DNA of 6,445 bases from Clostridia bacterium (GTDB lineage Bacteria; Bacillota; Clostridia; Oscillospirales; UBA644), in the NCBI GenBank assembly GCA_017424085.1, contig JAFPBP010000295.1, positions 1 to 6,445 on the forward strand, in the 5' to 3' direction. The notes under the pieces were generated by a model, which was not told the DNA's origin, did no database searches, and was given only the letters and a program-made list of their open reading frames with translations. This document shows, in pieces, positions 1 to 5,990 of this stretch (its first letter is position 1; each line of letters starts with the position of its first letter). The position numbers and the translations under genes are program-made.

Positions 1-1010
1 ATCTGCATGTACTGCTCCATGTTCATGCCCTGAGAGGTCATGCGCTGAGCAAAATCGTTGAGAGAAGCGTTGATCTCGTTCTCAAACATGCATTCGGGGA
101 TCTCGGCTTCCACCAGATCGGCGATCATTTCAGCCAGCTTGTCGCCGACCTCGCGGTCTGCTTCGGCTTCCTTGCGCTCTGCGATCTTCTTGGCAACGTC
201 TTCCTTGAACGCATCCAGCGTATCGAAATCGCTGATGTCCTTCACGAATTCGTCGTCTACCTCGGGGAGCTCTTCCTTCTGGATCTTATGAATGCAGCAC
301 TTGAATTCAGCGGGCTTGCCCTTCAGCTCTTCTGCGTGATATTCCTCGGGGAAGGTAACGTTGACGGTGAATTCCTCGTCGATCTTCTTGCCGACCATCT
401 GATCCTCGAAGCCGGGGATGAACTGACCGGAGCCCAGCTTCAGCTGGAAGTCGGTTGCCTTGCCGCCTTCGAATGCTTCGCCGTTGACAAAGCCTTCAAA
501 GTCGAAGGTGACGGAGTCGTCCAGCTCAGCGGCACGGTCGTCCACGTCGATCATACGGGAGTTGCGGCGCTGATAGCCTGCGATCTCGTTGGCGATATCG
601 TCCTCGGTAACCTCGGTGGAGGGCTTTTCAACCTTCAGACCCTTGTATTCCTTCACGGAAACCTCGGGCTTTACGGTGACCTTCGCCTTGAAGGTGAAGC
701 CCTTATCGGCACCGATCTCGGTGATTTCAATGTCAGCGCGGTCCACGGGAACGATGGCGGCTTCCTTCACGGCAGCTTCGTAAGCGGCGGGATAGAGAGC
801 GTCCACTGCGTCGTTCCAGAAGAAGCCTTCGCCGTACATCTTTTCGACGATGCGGCGGGGAGCCTTGCCTCTGCGGAACCCGGGAATGTTGACCTTGCCA
901 ACGTTCTTGCGGTAGGATGCCTGTACGGCAGCCTCGAATTCGTCGGCGGGGACGGAAATTTCAAGTTCTACAACGTTCTTTTCCACTTCGTTTTTGTTCA
1001 CTAATTTCAT
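1..1010 (-). CDS. tig: Trigger factor, ribosome-associated chaperone (3' end cut by window edge)
   Basis: This is an ATP-independent chaperone that docks at the ribosome exit tunnel and shields nascent chains. Reading from the ATG at 1010, 336 codons are open to the window edge. Trigger factors are usually about 430 residues, so roughly the last quarter is missing. The N-terminal ribosome-binding domain (about 1-115) contains the signature GFRRGK at 44-49, which in the family contacts the ribosome. A FKBP-like peptidyl-prolyl isomerase domain follows (about 160-245), with FDFEGFVNGEAFEGG and LGSGQFIPGFEDQMVG. The rest is the start of the helical C-terminal substrate-binding domain. An AAGGAG ribosome site (1019-1024) lies 8 nt upstream of the start. 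It has its own promoter and is separated by 153 bp from the upstream operon. Codon choice is strongly biased (AAG, AAC and ATC dominate), which fits high expression. The identification is secure. Confidence 0.97.
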   Translation of the reverse strand, partial: MKLVNKNEVEKNVVELEISVPADEFEAAVQASYRKNVGKVNIPGFRRGKAPRRIVEKMYGEGFFWNDAVDALYPAAYEAAVKEAAIVPVDRADIEITEIGADKGFTFKAKVTVKPEVSVKEYKGLKVEKPSTEVTEDDIANEIAGYQRRNSRMIDVDDRAAELDDSVTFDFEGFVNGEAFEGGKATDFQLKLGSGQFIPGFEDQMVGKKIDEEFTVNVTFPEEYHAEELKGKPAEFKCCIHKIQKEELPEVDDEFVKDISDFDTLDAFKEDVAKKIAERKEAEADREVGDKLAEMIADLVEAEIPECMFENEINASLNDFAQRMTSQGMNMEQYMQ

Positions 1011-1071
1011 GACTTTTACTCCTTGGAATTTATATGCATTTATTTATCTCAGTATTTATACCGCACGGGAC

Positions 1072-1100
1072 ATTATACCACATTCTTTCTCATATTTCCA
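1072..1100 (-). promoter_or_regulatory. Sigma-A type promoter with extended -10, driving tig
   Basis: On the minus strand a perfect TATAAT (1072-1077) is preceded by TGG, giving an extended -10 of the TGnTATAAT form. It sits 17 nt downstream of TGGAAA (1095-1100), a 4/6 match to TTGACA. Transcription would start near 1065, leaving a leader of about 55 nt before the tig ATG. The boxes are seen directly; activity is inferred. Confidence 0.8.
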
Positions 1101-1163
1101 TACCTTGCGCGCAAAGTTTGAAATCTTGTCGCAGAATTGTTGAGAAAATGGCAAGAAGTCCCG

Positions 1164-1835
1164 TCACTCTCGGATTTTTACGGGGGTGAAGTCCAGATGA
1201 TCCGCTGAAATCAGACGGAAGGTGATGCCGTCGGATTCCCCCTCGAACGCCAACGCCGCGGCGCCCGCCCCATGCAGGTGTCCGTAATAGCATTCGGTCA
1301 CACCGAACTGCTTCATAACCTCAAGGATGGGCTCACAGCGCAGATCCCCGAAAATGGGGGGATAGTGCAGAAATACGATGGGTGGAGCCTTTGCCTGCTG
1401 CAGGGAGGTCCGAAGCCGCCCCACCTCGCGATTTAAGACCTTTTCGTCCTCGTCGGAGGTCTCCAGCGTCCAGCCCCGCGTTCCGCAGATTCCCGCACCG
1501 CATACCGTGTAGGAGTTGTTGTGCAGGAAGGAGACCGAGGGATAGTCGGCGATGAAACGGTTCAGCTTCGCCATGGTCTCCCACCAGTAATCGTGGTTTC
1601 CCTTGGATAAGATCTTTTTTCCGGGCAGAGCGTCGAGAAACGCCATGTCCGCCCGCAGCTCGTTCAGGTCGATTGCCCAGGAGAAATCGCCCGGCAGGAC
1701 GATGGTGTCTTGGTCGGTCAGCTGCCAGCGTTGGGCAATCTTTTCGGGGTGATCCTTCCAGCGGTCTCCGAACACGTCCATGGGTTTGGCTGTGGAGAAG
1801 GAAAGATGCAGGTCCGCCATGGTGTAAAGCGCCAT
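1164..1835 (-). CDS. Calcineurin-like metallophosphoesterase (predicted phosphohydrolase, COG1768-like)
   Basis: This is a 223-residue cytoplasmic protein with the full motif order of the calcineurin-like phosphoesterase fold: DLH (8-10), GDFSW (49-53), GNHD (79-82), a lone H in FLHYPP (157) and GHLHG (185-189). In the family these Asp, His and Asn residues hold a two-metal centre that hydrolyses phosphoesters. The whole-length pattern, including WAIDLNEL and NHDYWW, resembles the predicted phosphohydrolases of COG1768, whose substrate is not established. No signal peptide or membrane segment is visible. The start at 1835 is supported by AAAGGAG (1843-1849) 7 nt upstream; a second ATG at codon 6 lacks comparable support. 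It lies 24 nt downstream of the M19 peptidase gene and is probably the last gene of the obg operon. The fold is confident; the substrate is unknown. Confidence 0.92.
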   Translation of the reverse strand: MALYTMADLHLSFSTAKPMDVFGDRWKDHPEKIAQRWQLTDQDTIVLPGDFSWAIDLNELRADMAFLDALPGKKILSKGNHDYWWETMAKLNRFIADYPSVSFLHNNSYTVCGAGICGTRGWTLETSDEDEKVLNREVGRLRTSLQQAKAPPIVFLHYPPIFGDLRCEPILEVMKQFGVTECYYGHLHGAGAAALAFEGESDGITFRLISADHLDFTPVKIRE

Positions 1836-1859
1836 GGAATGTCTCCTTTCGGGATGAGT

Positions 1860-2714
1860 TCAGATGCCGAAAAAGCCCTGGGCATTTTCGTAAAAAATAC
1901 GGTCGCCGATCGTCTTTCCGAAGGCGGCGACGAATTTATCGTACAACAGCGAAACCGAGGAAAAATCGGTCATATCGGCGGGCAGGGGAGCCCCGTCCCA
2001 GTCTCCGCCCAAAGCAAGCCCATGCTCGCCTCCCAGGGCGAGAAAGTGCTCCGCGTGGCGCACTGCGTCATCGGTGGTGACGGTTCCCGACCCCAAAAAG
2101 AAGGGGCAAAGATTCAGCCCCACGAGCCCTCCTCTTCGGAAGATCTCCGCGGCGACCTCGTCGGACAGATTGCGCACGTGGTCGGTCACGGCGCGGGCGT
2201 TGGAATGGGACGCCACAATGGGCTTGTCGGTCAGACTCAGGATCTCCTCCGTGCCCTTTGCCGACAGGTGGGATACGTCCACCGCCATGCCGCGAGCGAG
2301 GATCTCCCGCACCGCATCTCTGCCCATTTCGGTCAGAGGGGCTTTGTCGTCGGTGGCGGCGCCCGTCCCCAAGGGATTGACTCCGTTCCAGGTGAGCCCG
2401 ACCATGCGGCATCCCAGCGCCGCCAGATCGGAGATCCAGCTCTCCCTCGTTGCCAGAACGCCGCCGCCCTCCACCGTCAGAATGGGGGTGACGTTGGTTC
2501 CGTTCCATTGGGGAAAGACCGTATCGACCACGCGGTGAAGCGTTTCCTCCGCACGGGGATTCTCCTTGCGGTCGTCGAAGAACACCGCAAAGCATTGGGT
2601 CAGCTCGATCTGCCCCACGGTGCTTTTGCGGATGTGAGTTTCATTGTTATCAAAGGGGAGATTCTTTTTATAAAATACGCTTGCCGTATCGCAATGCAGG
2701 TCGAAAACTCTCAT
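1860..2714 (-). CDS. Membrane dipeptidase homologue, peptidase family M19 (renal dipeptidase-like)
   Basis: This 284-residue zinc hydrolase has an amidohydrolase-type TIM-barrel fold. M19 enzymes cleave dipeptides, including ones with a D-residue at the C-terminal position. Family landmarks in order are DLHCDT (5-10; His7 and Asp9 are metal ligands), TVEGG (80-84; the bridging Glu82), LTWNGVNPLGTG (107-118), DVSHLS (146-151), ASHSN (168-172), RNLSDE (181-186) and GGDWDG (236-241), where Asp238 is the late catalytic Asp. All expected ligands are present. It is somewhat shorter than many M19 proteins (often 300-400 residues) and has no signal peptide, so it is probably cytoplasmic. Its ATG overlaps the yraN stop in an ATGA, with GGAGG (2722-2726) 7 nt upstream, which suggests translational coupling. 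The true substrate cannot be read from sequence. Confidence 0.95.
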   Translation of the reverse strand: MRVFDLHCDTASVFYKKNLPFDNNETHIRKSTVGQIELTQCFAVFFDDRKENPRAEETLHRVVDTVFPQWNGTNVTPILTVEGGGVLATRESWISDLAALGCRMVGLTWNGVNPLGTGAATDDKAPLTEMGRDAVREILARGMAVDVSHLSAKGTEEILSLTDKPIVASHSNARAVTDHVRNLSDEVAAEIFRRGGLVGLNLCPFFLGSGTVTTDDAVRHAEHFLALGGEHGLALGGDWDGAPLPADMTDFSSVSLLYDKFVAAFGKTIGDRIFYENAQGFFGI

Positions 2715-3145
2715 GCCTCTTCCTCCAGAAAATTCTCGTAATGATCCAGGGAGCGGGGAACCCCCTCCCGATCGAAGGAAACGGTGATGGCGTCGTAGCG
2801 GACCGTGATTTCGTCGAGATCCACGCCGCTTTGGGAGAGATCCCGCAAATACGACCGTGCCGCCCGTTGCAGAGCGCTGCGCTTGCGGGCGTCGATGCTT
2901 CGCAGGGGAAGATAGAGCGTGTGCTTTCGCCGTGCCTTGACCTCTGCGAAGACCAGCAGGTCTCCCTGTTTCGCAACGATGTCGATCTCGCTCTTGGCAG
3001 GTCCCTTCACGTTGCGGTCAAGGATGACGTAGCCGTGCTTTTTCAGATAATTGCAGGCGAAGGATTCGTAATACAAGCCCCTCTCGTAGGGCGGAAGATC
3101 ACGAATGGGCTTCTGCTTGCGAAAGAACGGTAAAGTGAAATTCAT
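2711..3145 (-). CDS. yraN: YraN family (UPF0102) endonuclease-like protein
   Basis: This is a 144-residue protein of the UPF0102/YraN family, which has a PD-(D/E)XK nuclease-like fold; its cellular role is not firmly established. The conserved core begins near residue 23. It shows RGLYYESFACNYL with Glu27, GYVILDRN (38-45), EIDIVA with Glu53 and Asp55, and FAEVKAR with Glu68 and Lys70. These are the residues expected for a metal-binding nuclease centre. About 20 residues precede the core, longer than in many homologues, and this segment is encoded inside a 47-nt overlap with the 3' end of the upstream gene. No alternative ATG exists before the core. A modest GGAGAGG (3152-3158) supports the start at 3145. 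The 3' end overlaps the M19 gene by 4 nt. The family call is confident; the exact start is slightly less so. Confidence 0.9.
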   Translation of the reverse strand: MNFTLPFFRKQKPIRDLPPYERGLYYESFACNYLKKHGYVILDRNVKGPAKSEIDIVAKQGDLLVFAEVKARRKHTLYLPLRSIDARKRSALQRAARSYLRDLSQSGVDLDEITVRYDAITVSFDREGVPRSLDHYENFLEEEA

Positions 3146-3953
3146 ATTCCGCCTCTCCGTACCAATCCCGATGGGTGCTCAGATCCCAATGGGCGGTGAG
3201 CTTATAGGTATAGGTTCCGCCCTCTGCAGGCAGAAACAGCTTGGATTCGTCCACGCGGGTCAGCTCTGTGATCACCGTGAAATCGTGAAGGATCTCCAGC
3301 GACCATGCGTCGGGCTTGACCTGTGCGGAAACGGCGATCCGCTCGGGGATCTCCTCGCCGCGGAAGACGGGAGGCTCCGGCATATCGAAGTCCGCGCCTG
3401 AGTTGTCCACGGAATACTCCTCAAAGGTTCCGTCGGGCTTCATGAGACAGATTGTCTGCTTCATGGGAAGGCCGGATAAGGGAAGCTCGATCCAATCGCC
3501 CAGAAGGGTGATCTTTGGGTCGGGAAGCCTTTTGCGGGGAAGGTCGGAAAAGACCTCGTGGCTGAGAAAGGCTTCGAAATCCGAGGCGGAGAGACGGAAC
3601 CATTCGTTGGTTTCCACGTTTTTGAGATACGCCTCACGGTTCATCATACTGCACACGCGAAGCAAATATGCGCCCTTGAATTTTCCTCCCACGGTTCGGA
3701 TCTGCAAGGGGATCTCCGTTCCGTCGGGCTGTCCTTGATCCGCAACGGGAAGAGCCTGCTTCAGCACGCTTTTCCAAAGCTCGGAAAGCCCTTCGGGGGC
3801 AGACTCCGAGGGGGTGACCTGCGTCAGACTCGCGGGATAGGGAACGACCTCGGTTTCGGGAAAGATCCATTCCTCCCGATAGGCAAACCATCCGCTGACG
3901 CCCAAAAGGATCAGCACCGAGAGAAGAATGAGAATCACGTGAAATGCTTTCAT
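3099..3953 (-). CDS. Signal-anchored protein of unknown family
   Basis: I do not recognise a family. From the ATG at 3953 the product is 284 residues. A short N-terminus (MKAFH) is followed by a hydrophobic segment at about 6-25 (VILILLSVLILLGVSGWFAY) that looks like a signal anchor. There is no lipobox cysteine. The remaining roughly 255 residues are soluble and rich in predicted-strand-like stretches, for example TYTYKLTAHWD and AEYEFHFTV near the end, so a beta-rich domain outside the membrane is plausible but inferred. The preferred start has GAGG 6 nt upstream. An in-frame TTG 12 nt earlier (3965) has no ribosome site. It lies 8 nt after obg and overlaps yraN by 47 nt, so it is certainly co-transcribed with obg if the promoter call is right. 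It is real as a gene by spacing, start signal and composition. Confidence 0.82.
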   Translation of the reverse strand: MKAFHVILILLSVLILLGVSGWFAYREEWIFPETEVVPYPASLTQVTPSESAPEGLSELWKSVLKQALPVADQGQPDGTEIPLQIRTVGGKFKGAYLLRVCSMMNREAYLKNVETNEWFRLSASDFEAFLSHEVFSDLPRKRLPDPKITLLGDWIELPLSGLPMKQTICLMKPDGTFEEYSVDNSGADFDMPEPPVFRGEEIPERIAVSAQVKPDAWSLEILHDFTVITELTRVDESKLFLPAEGGTYTYKLTAHWDLSTHRDWYGEAEYEFHFTVLSQAEAHS

Positions 3954-3959
3954 TGCAGA

Positions 3960-3963
3960 CCTC
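3960..3963 (-). promoter_or_regulatory. Ribosome binding site deciding the start of the signal-anchored gene
   Basis: GAGG on the minus strand overlaps the TGA stop of obg and lies 6 nt before the ATG at 3953. It favours that ATG over the in-frame TTG at 3965, which lacks any purine-rich site. The overlap with the obg stop suggests that terminating ribosomes may re-initiate here. Confidence 0.6.
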
Positions 3964-5236
3964 AATATACGAAATCGAATTCAAACCCGTAGATATCTAC
4001 CGTATCGCCTTCCTTGACGCCGGCCTTCACCAATTCCTTGATGACGCCCTCGTTCTGCAGAATGCGCTGGAAATACTGCAGGGATTCGTATTCTCCGAAG
4101 TTGATGCCACGCATGATCCGAAGGAGCCATTCGCCCTCCACCGCCCAGTAGCTTCCGTCCAGACGGGAGATCCTGACCGAATGATCTCTGGGATCGATCA
4201 GGGATTCGGGCTCCACGTATTCGGTCTCGTAGACCTTGATGGGAGGCAGGGCTTGTACGGCGTTCCAGATCGCCATGACCAGCTCCCGCGTGCCCAGATG
4301 AGCGGCGGCGGAGATGGCGTAGAAGGGGTATCCCTTTTCTTCCACGTAGGTCTTCAGCTCGTCGATCTGCTCCTCGATGGAGGCGTCGATCTTGTTGGCG
4401 ACCACGATCTGGGGGCGCTTCGCCAGCTCGGGGGAGAAGCGCGCCAGCTCCTTGTTGATGATCTCGAAATCCTCGATGGGCTCCCGACCCTCTTCCCCCG
4501 AAACGTCCACCAGATGGACCAGAAGGCGGCAACGTTCGATGTGGCGCAGAAAATCGTGCCCCAATCCCGCACCGTCCGAGGCCCCCTCGATCAGACCGGG
4601 GATGTCCGCCATGACGAAGGATTGCTCCCGATCTACGGGCACTACGCCCAGATTGGGGATCAGGGTGGTGAAATGATAATTGGAGATCTTGGGACGTGCG
4701 GCGCTGACCACCGAAAGCAGGGTGGATTTGCCCACGTTGGGAAATCCAATCAGCCCCACGTCGGCAATGAGCTTCATTTCAAGAATAACTTCCTTTTCCT
4801 CGCCGGGAATGCCGGGACGGGCAAAGCGGGGGCATTGACGGGTGGGGGTGGCAAAGTGACGGTTTCCCCAACCGCCTCTGCCTCCCTTGCAGAGAATATA
4901 AGGCTCCTCGTCGCTCATGTCCTTGATGACCTGACCCGACTCCGCGTCCTTGATCAGCGTTCCCAGAGGGACCTTGATGATCAGATCCTCGGCGGATTTT
5001 CCGTACATCTTTTCGCCCTTTCCGTCTTCTCCGTTTCTTGCCGAAAGGGTATGGGTATAGCGCAGACTTTCCAGCGTGTTCAGGTTTTTGTCCACCAGAA
5101 ATACCACGTCGCCGCCCTTTCCGCCGTCCCCGCCCACGGGACCGCCTGCCGCCACGTATTTTTCTCTGTGGAAGGCAACGCAGCCGTTTCCGCCGTTGCC
5201 TGCCTTGAGGTGAAGTCTTGTGCTGTCAATAAACAT
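3962..5236 (-). CDS. obg: Obg/CgtA family GTPase, ribosome assembly and stress control
   Basis: This 424-residue essential-type GTPase binds the large ribosomal subunit and links GTP/ppGpp levels to ribosome maturation and growth control. The Obg glycine-rich domain spans about 1-158, with KYVAAGGPVGGDGGKGGDVV at 26-45 and GGRGGWGN at 118-125. The G domain follows: G1 GFPNVGKS (164-171), the FTT of switch I (189-191), G3 DIPGLIEG (211-218), G4 NKID (281-284) and G5 SAAA (309-312). The OCT C-terminal domain (about 345-424) carries FGEYESLQYFQRIL and ends GVKEGDTVDIYGFEFDF, as is typical. Length and all motifs match the family. GGAGG (5244-5248) lies 7 nt before the ATG. It is the first gene of a five-gene operon behind its own promoter. 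There is no sign of truncation or frameshift. Confidence 0.98.
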   Translation of the reverse strand: MFIDSTRLHLKAGNGGNGCVAFHREKYVAAGGPVGGDGGKGGDVVFLVDKNLNTLESLRYTHTLSARNGEDGKGEKMYGKSAEDLIIKVPLGTLIKDAESGQVIKDMSDEEPYILCKGGRGGWGNRHFATPTRQCPRFARPGIPGEEKEVILEMKLIADVGLIGFPNVGKSTLLSVVSAARPKISNYHFTTLIPNLGVVPVDREQSFVMADIPGLIEGASDGAGLGHDFLRHIERCRLLVHLVDVSGEEGREPIEDFEIINKELARFSPELAKRPQIVVANKIDASIEEQIDELKTYVEEKGYPFYAISAAAHLGTRELVMAIWNAVQALPPIKVYETEYVEPESLIDPRDHSVRISRLDGSYWAVEGEWLLRIMRGINFGEYESLQYFQRILQNEGVIKELVKAGVKEGDTVDIYGFEFDFVY

Positions 5237-5287
5237 AATCGTTCCTCCGTTGTGAGGTTTTCATTTTTGCATACTATCTTATTCTAC

Positions 5288-5316
5288 AGTATACCACAAT
5301 TTCCTTAAAAAATCAA
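5288..5316 (-). promoter_or_regulatory. Sigma-A type promoter driving the obg operon
   Basis: On the minus strand TTGATT (5311-5316, 4/6 to TTGACA) and TATACT (5288-5293, 5/6 to TATAAT) are separated by 17 nt, and TGG directly before the -10 makes it an extended -10. Transcription would begin near 5281, giving a leader of about 45 nt. The -35 box lies in the T-rich tail of the hairpin at 5317-5329. Boxes are seen; activity is inferred. Confidence 0.82.
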
Positions 5317-5329
5317 GCCCCCACGGGGC
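5307..5329 (-). terminator. Possible second, weaker intrinsic terminator
   Basis: On the minus strand GCCCC, a GTG loop and GGGGC form a 5-bp all-GC stem (5317-5329), followed by TTGA and then six T (5307-5312). The stem is short and the T run is offset by 4 nt, so this is either a backup to the stronger terminator just upstream or a chance hairpin. Confidence 0.4.
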
Positions 5330-5350
5330 GGAAAATCCCCGAAGTGCCCG

Positions 5351-5396
5351 AAAAAAGCAAAAAAATTTCGGAAGGAATCGCTCCTTCCGAAATTTT
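5351..5396 (-). terminator. Strong rho-independent terminator after the zinc-ribbon membrane protein pair
   Basis: A perfect 15-bp stem (5362-5376 with 5382-5396) closes a 5-nt loop. On the minus strand it is followed by seven T, GC and six more T (5351-5365). It begins 16 nt past the stop of the zinc-ribbon gene and should isolate that transcript from obg. The T-run is on the minus-strand 3' side, so it acts mainly in that direction. Confidence 0.93.
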
Positions 5397-5411
5397 GAAG
5401 GGATTTTTCGT

Positions 5412-5963
5412 TCAGTATCTGCTTCCGTGAAGAAGGTCATTGCGGAACGTGCTTTCGTATTTCTGATCCTGATCCTTGCGAACCTCGTCCAGAGCGGTGC
5501 GATGCTCGTCGATGAAGGCGCGGTTTTTCAAAAACGCCTTCATTGCCCAGGGATTGAAAAACATTGCCGTCAGAGCGCTTCTGCGGCTGTCGGAGCGCTG
5601 GATGGCGGGCCCGCAGTCCAGATAGATGCCTCCCACGTATTCGTCAATGCTCACGTATTGGATCAGATTGACGGGCACGTAGATCAGGCAAAGGACGAAG
5701 AGCACGATATAGATCGCCAGCGCGATCTTGTTCACGGTCAGAAAGGACCATACGCCTCCCGCAAGGCAAAGGGCGGCGACCACGGTCAGAGCCAGCCCCA
5801 CCAGGCGCCAGCGCTTTTGCTCCTCCTTCATGTTTTCACGGATCTGAAAGAGCAGATCCTCCTTTGCGTGGGAAGAGGTTTTGGACGAGATCTTACTGCC
5901 GCAAAAGGTGCATACCTTTGCGTCATCGGGGACGGTACGGGTGCAATGGGTGCAGGTTGCCAT
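5412..5963 (-). CDS. Zinc-ribbon membrane protein, function unknown
   Basis: This 183-residue protein opens with a zinc ribbon: Cys4-x2-Cys7 and Cys18-x2-Cys21-Gly22, the usual two-knuckle spacing. A charged linker (about 26-51, with KEDLLFQIRENMKEEQKRW likely helical) leads to two hydrophobic segments at about 52-75 and 79-101. A soluble tail of about 80 residues ends in highly charged sequence. The zinc ribbon and tail are most simply both cytoplasmic, flanking a two-helix hairpin. The biochemical role is unknown; short bacterial zinc-ribbon membrane proteins are common and mostly uncharacterised. AAGGA (5975-5979) lies 11 nt before the ATG, slightly long but acceptable. It is 27 nt downstream of another membrane protein gene and is followed by a strong terminator, so it ends that operon. 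Confidence 0.88.
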   Translation of the reverse strand: MATCTHCTRTVPDDAKVCTFCGSKISSKTSSHAKEDLLFQIRENMKEEQKRWRLVGLALTVVAALCLAGGVWSFLTVNKIALAIYIVLFVLCLIYVPVNLIQYVSIDEYVGGIYLDCGPAIQRSDSRRSALTAMFFNPWAMKAFLKNRAFIDEHRTALDEVRKDQDQKYESTFRNDLLHGSRY

Positions 5964-5990
5964 GGAGAGATCGTTCCTTCTTTCTGCAGA

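Noticed and set aside
288..1004. 238-codon open frame on the plus strand opposite tig
   Set aside because: It is the antisense shadow of trigger factor, whose domains are unambiguous on the minus strand.
1019..1042. Seven-codon open frame (MHINSKE) in the tig leader on the minus strand, ending at the ribosome site
   Set aside because: It has no convincing ribosome binding site of its own and is short enough to occur by chance in an AT-rich leader.
1710..2741. 343-codon open frame on the plus strand opposite the M19 peptidase gene
   Set aside because: It is antisense to a fully conserved M19 gene, spans the end of the neighbouring gene, and its translation shows no domain-like pattern.
3963..3965. 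TTG start for the signal-anchored gene, overlapping the obg stop
   Set aside because: There is no purine-rich ribosome site before it, while the ATG at 3953 has GAGG at 6 nt. The extra four residues add nothing recognisable.
5210..5270. Short ATG frames in the obg leader
   Set aside because: They lack ribosome sites, and one merely overlaps the obg start in another frame; there is no sign of a leader peptide.
3944..5308. 454-codon open frame on the plus strand opposite obg
   Set aside because: It is a mirror of obg, whose motifs are complete on the minus strand. The open antisense frame results from GC-biased third codon positions, and the product resembles no protein.
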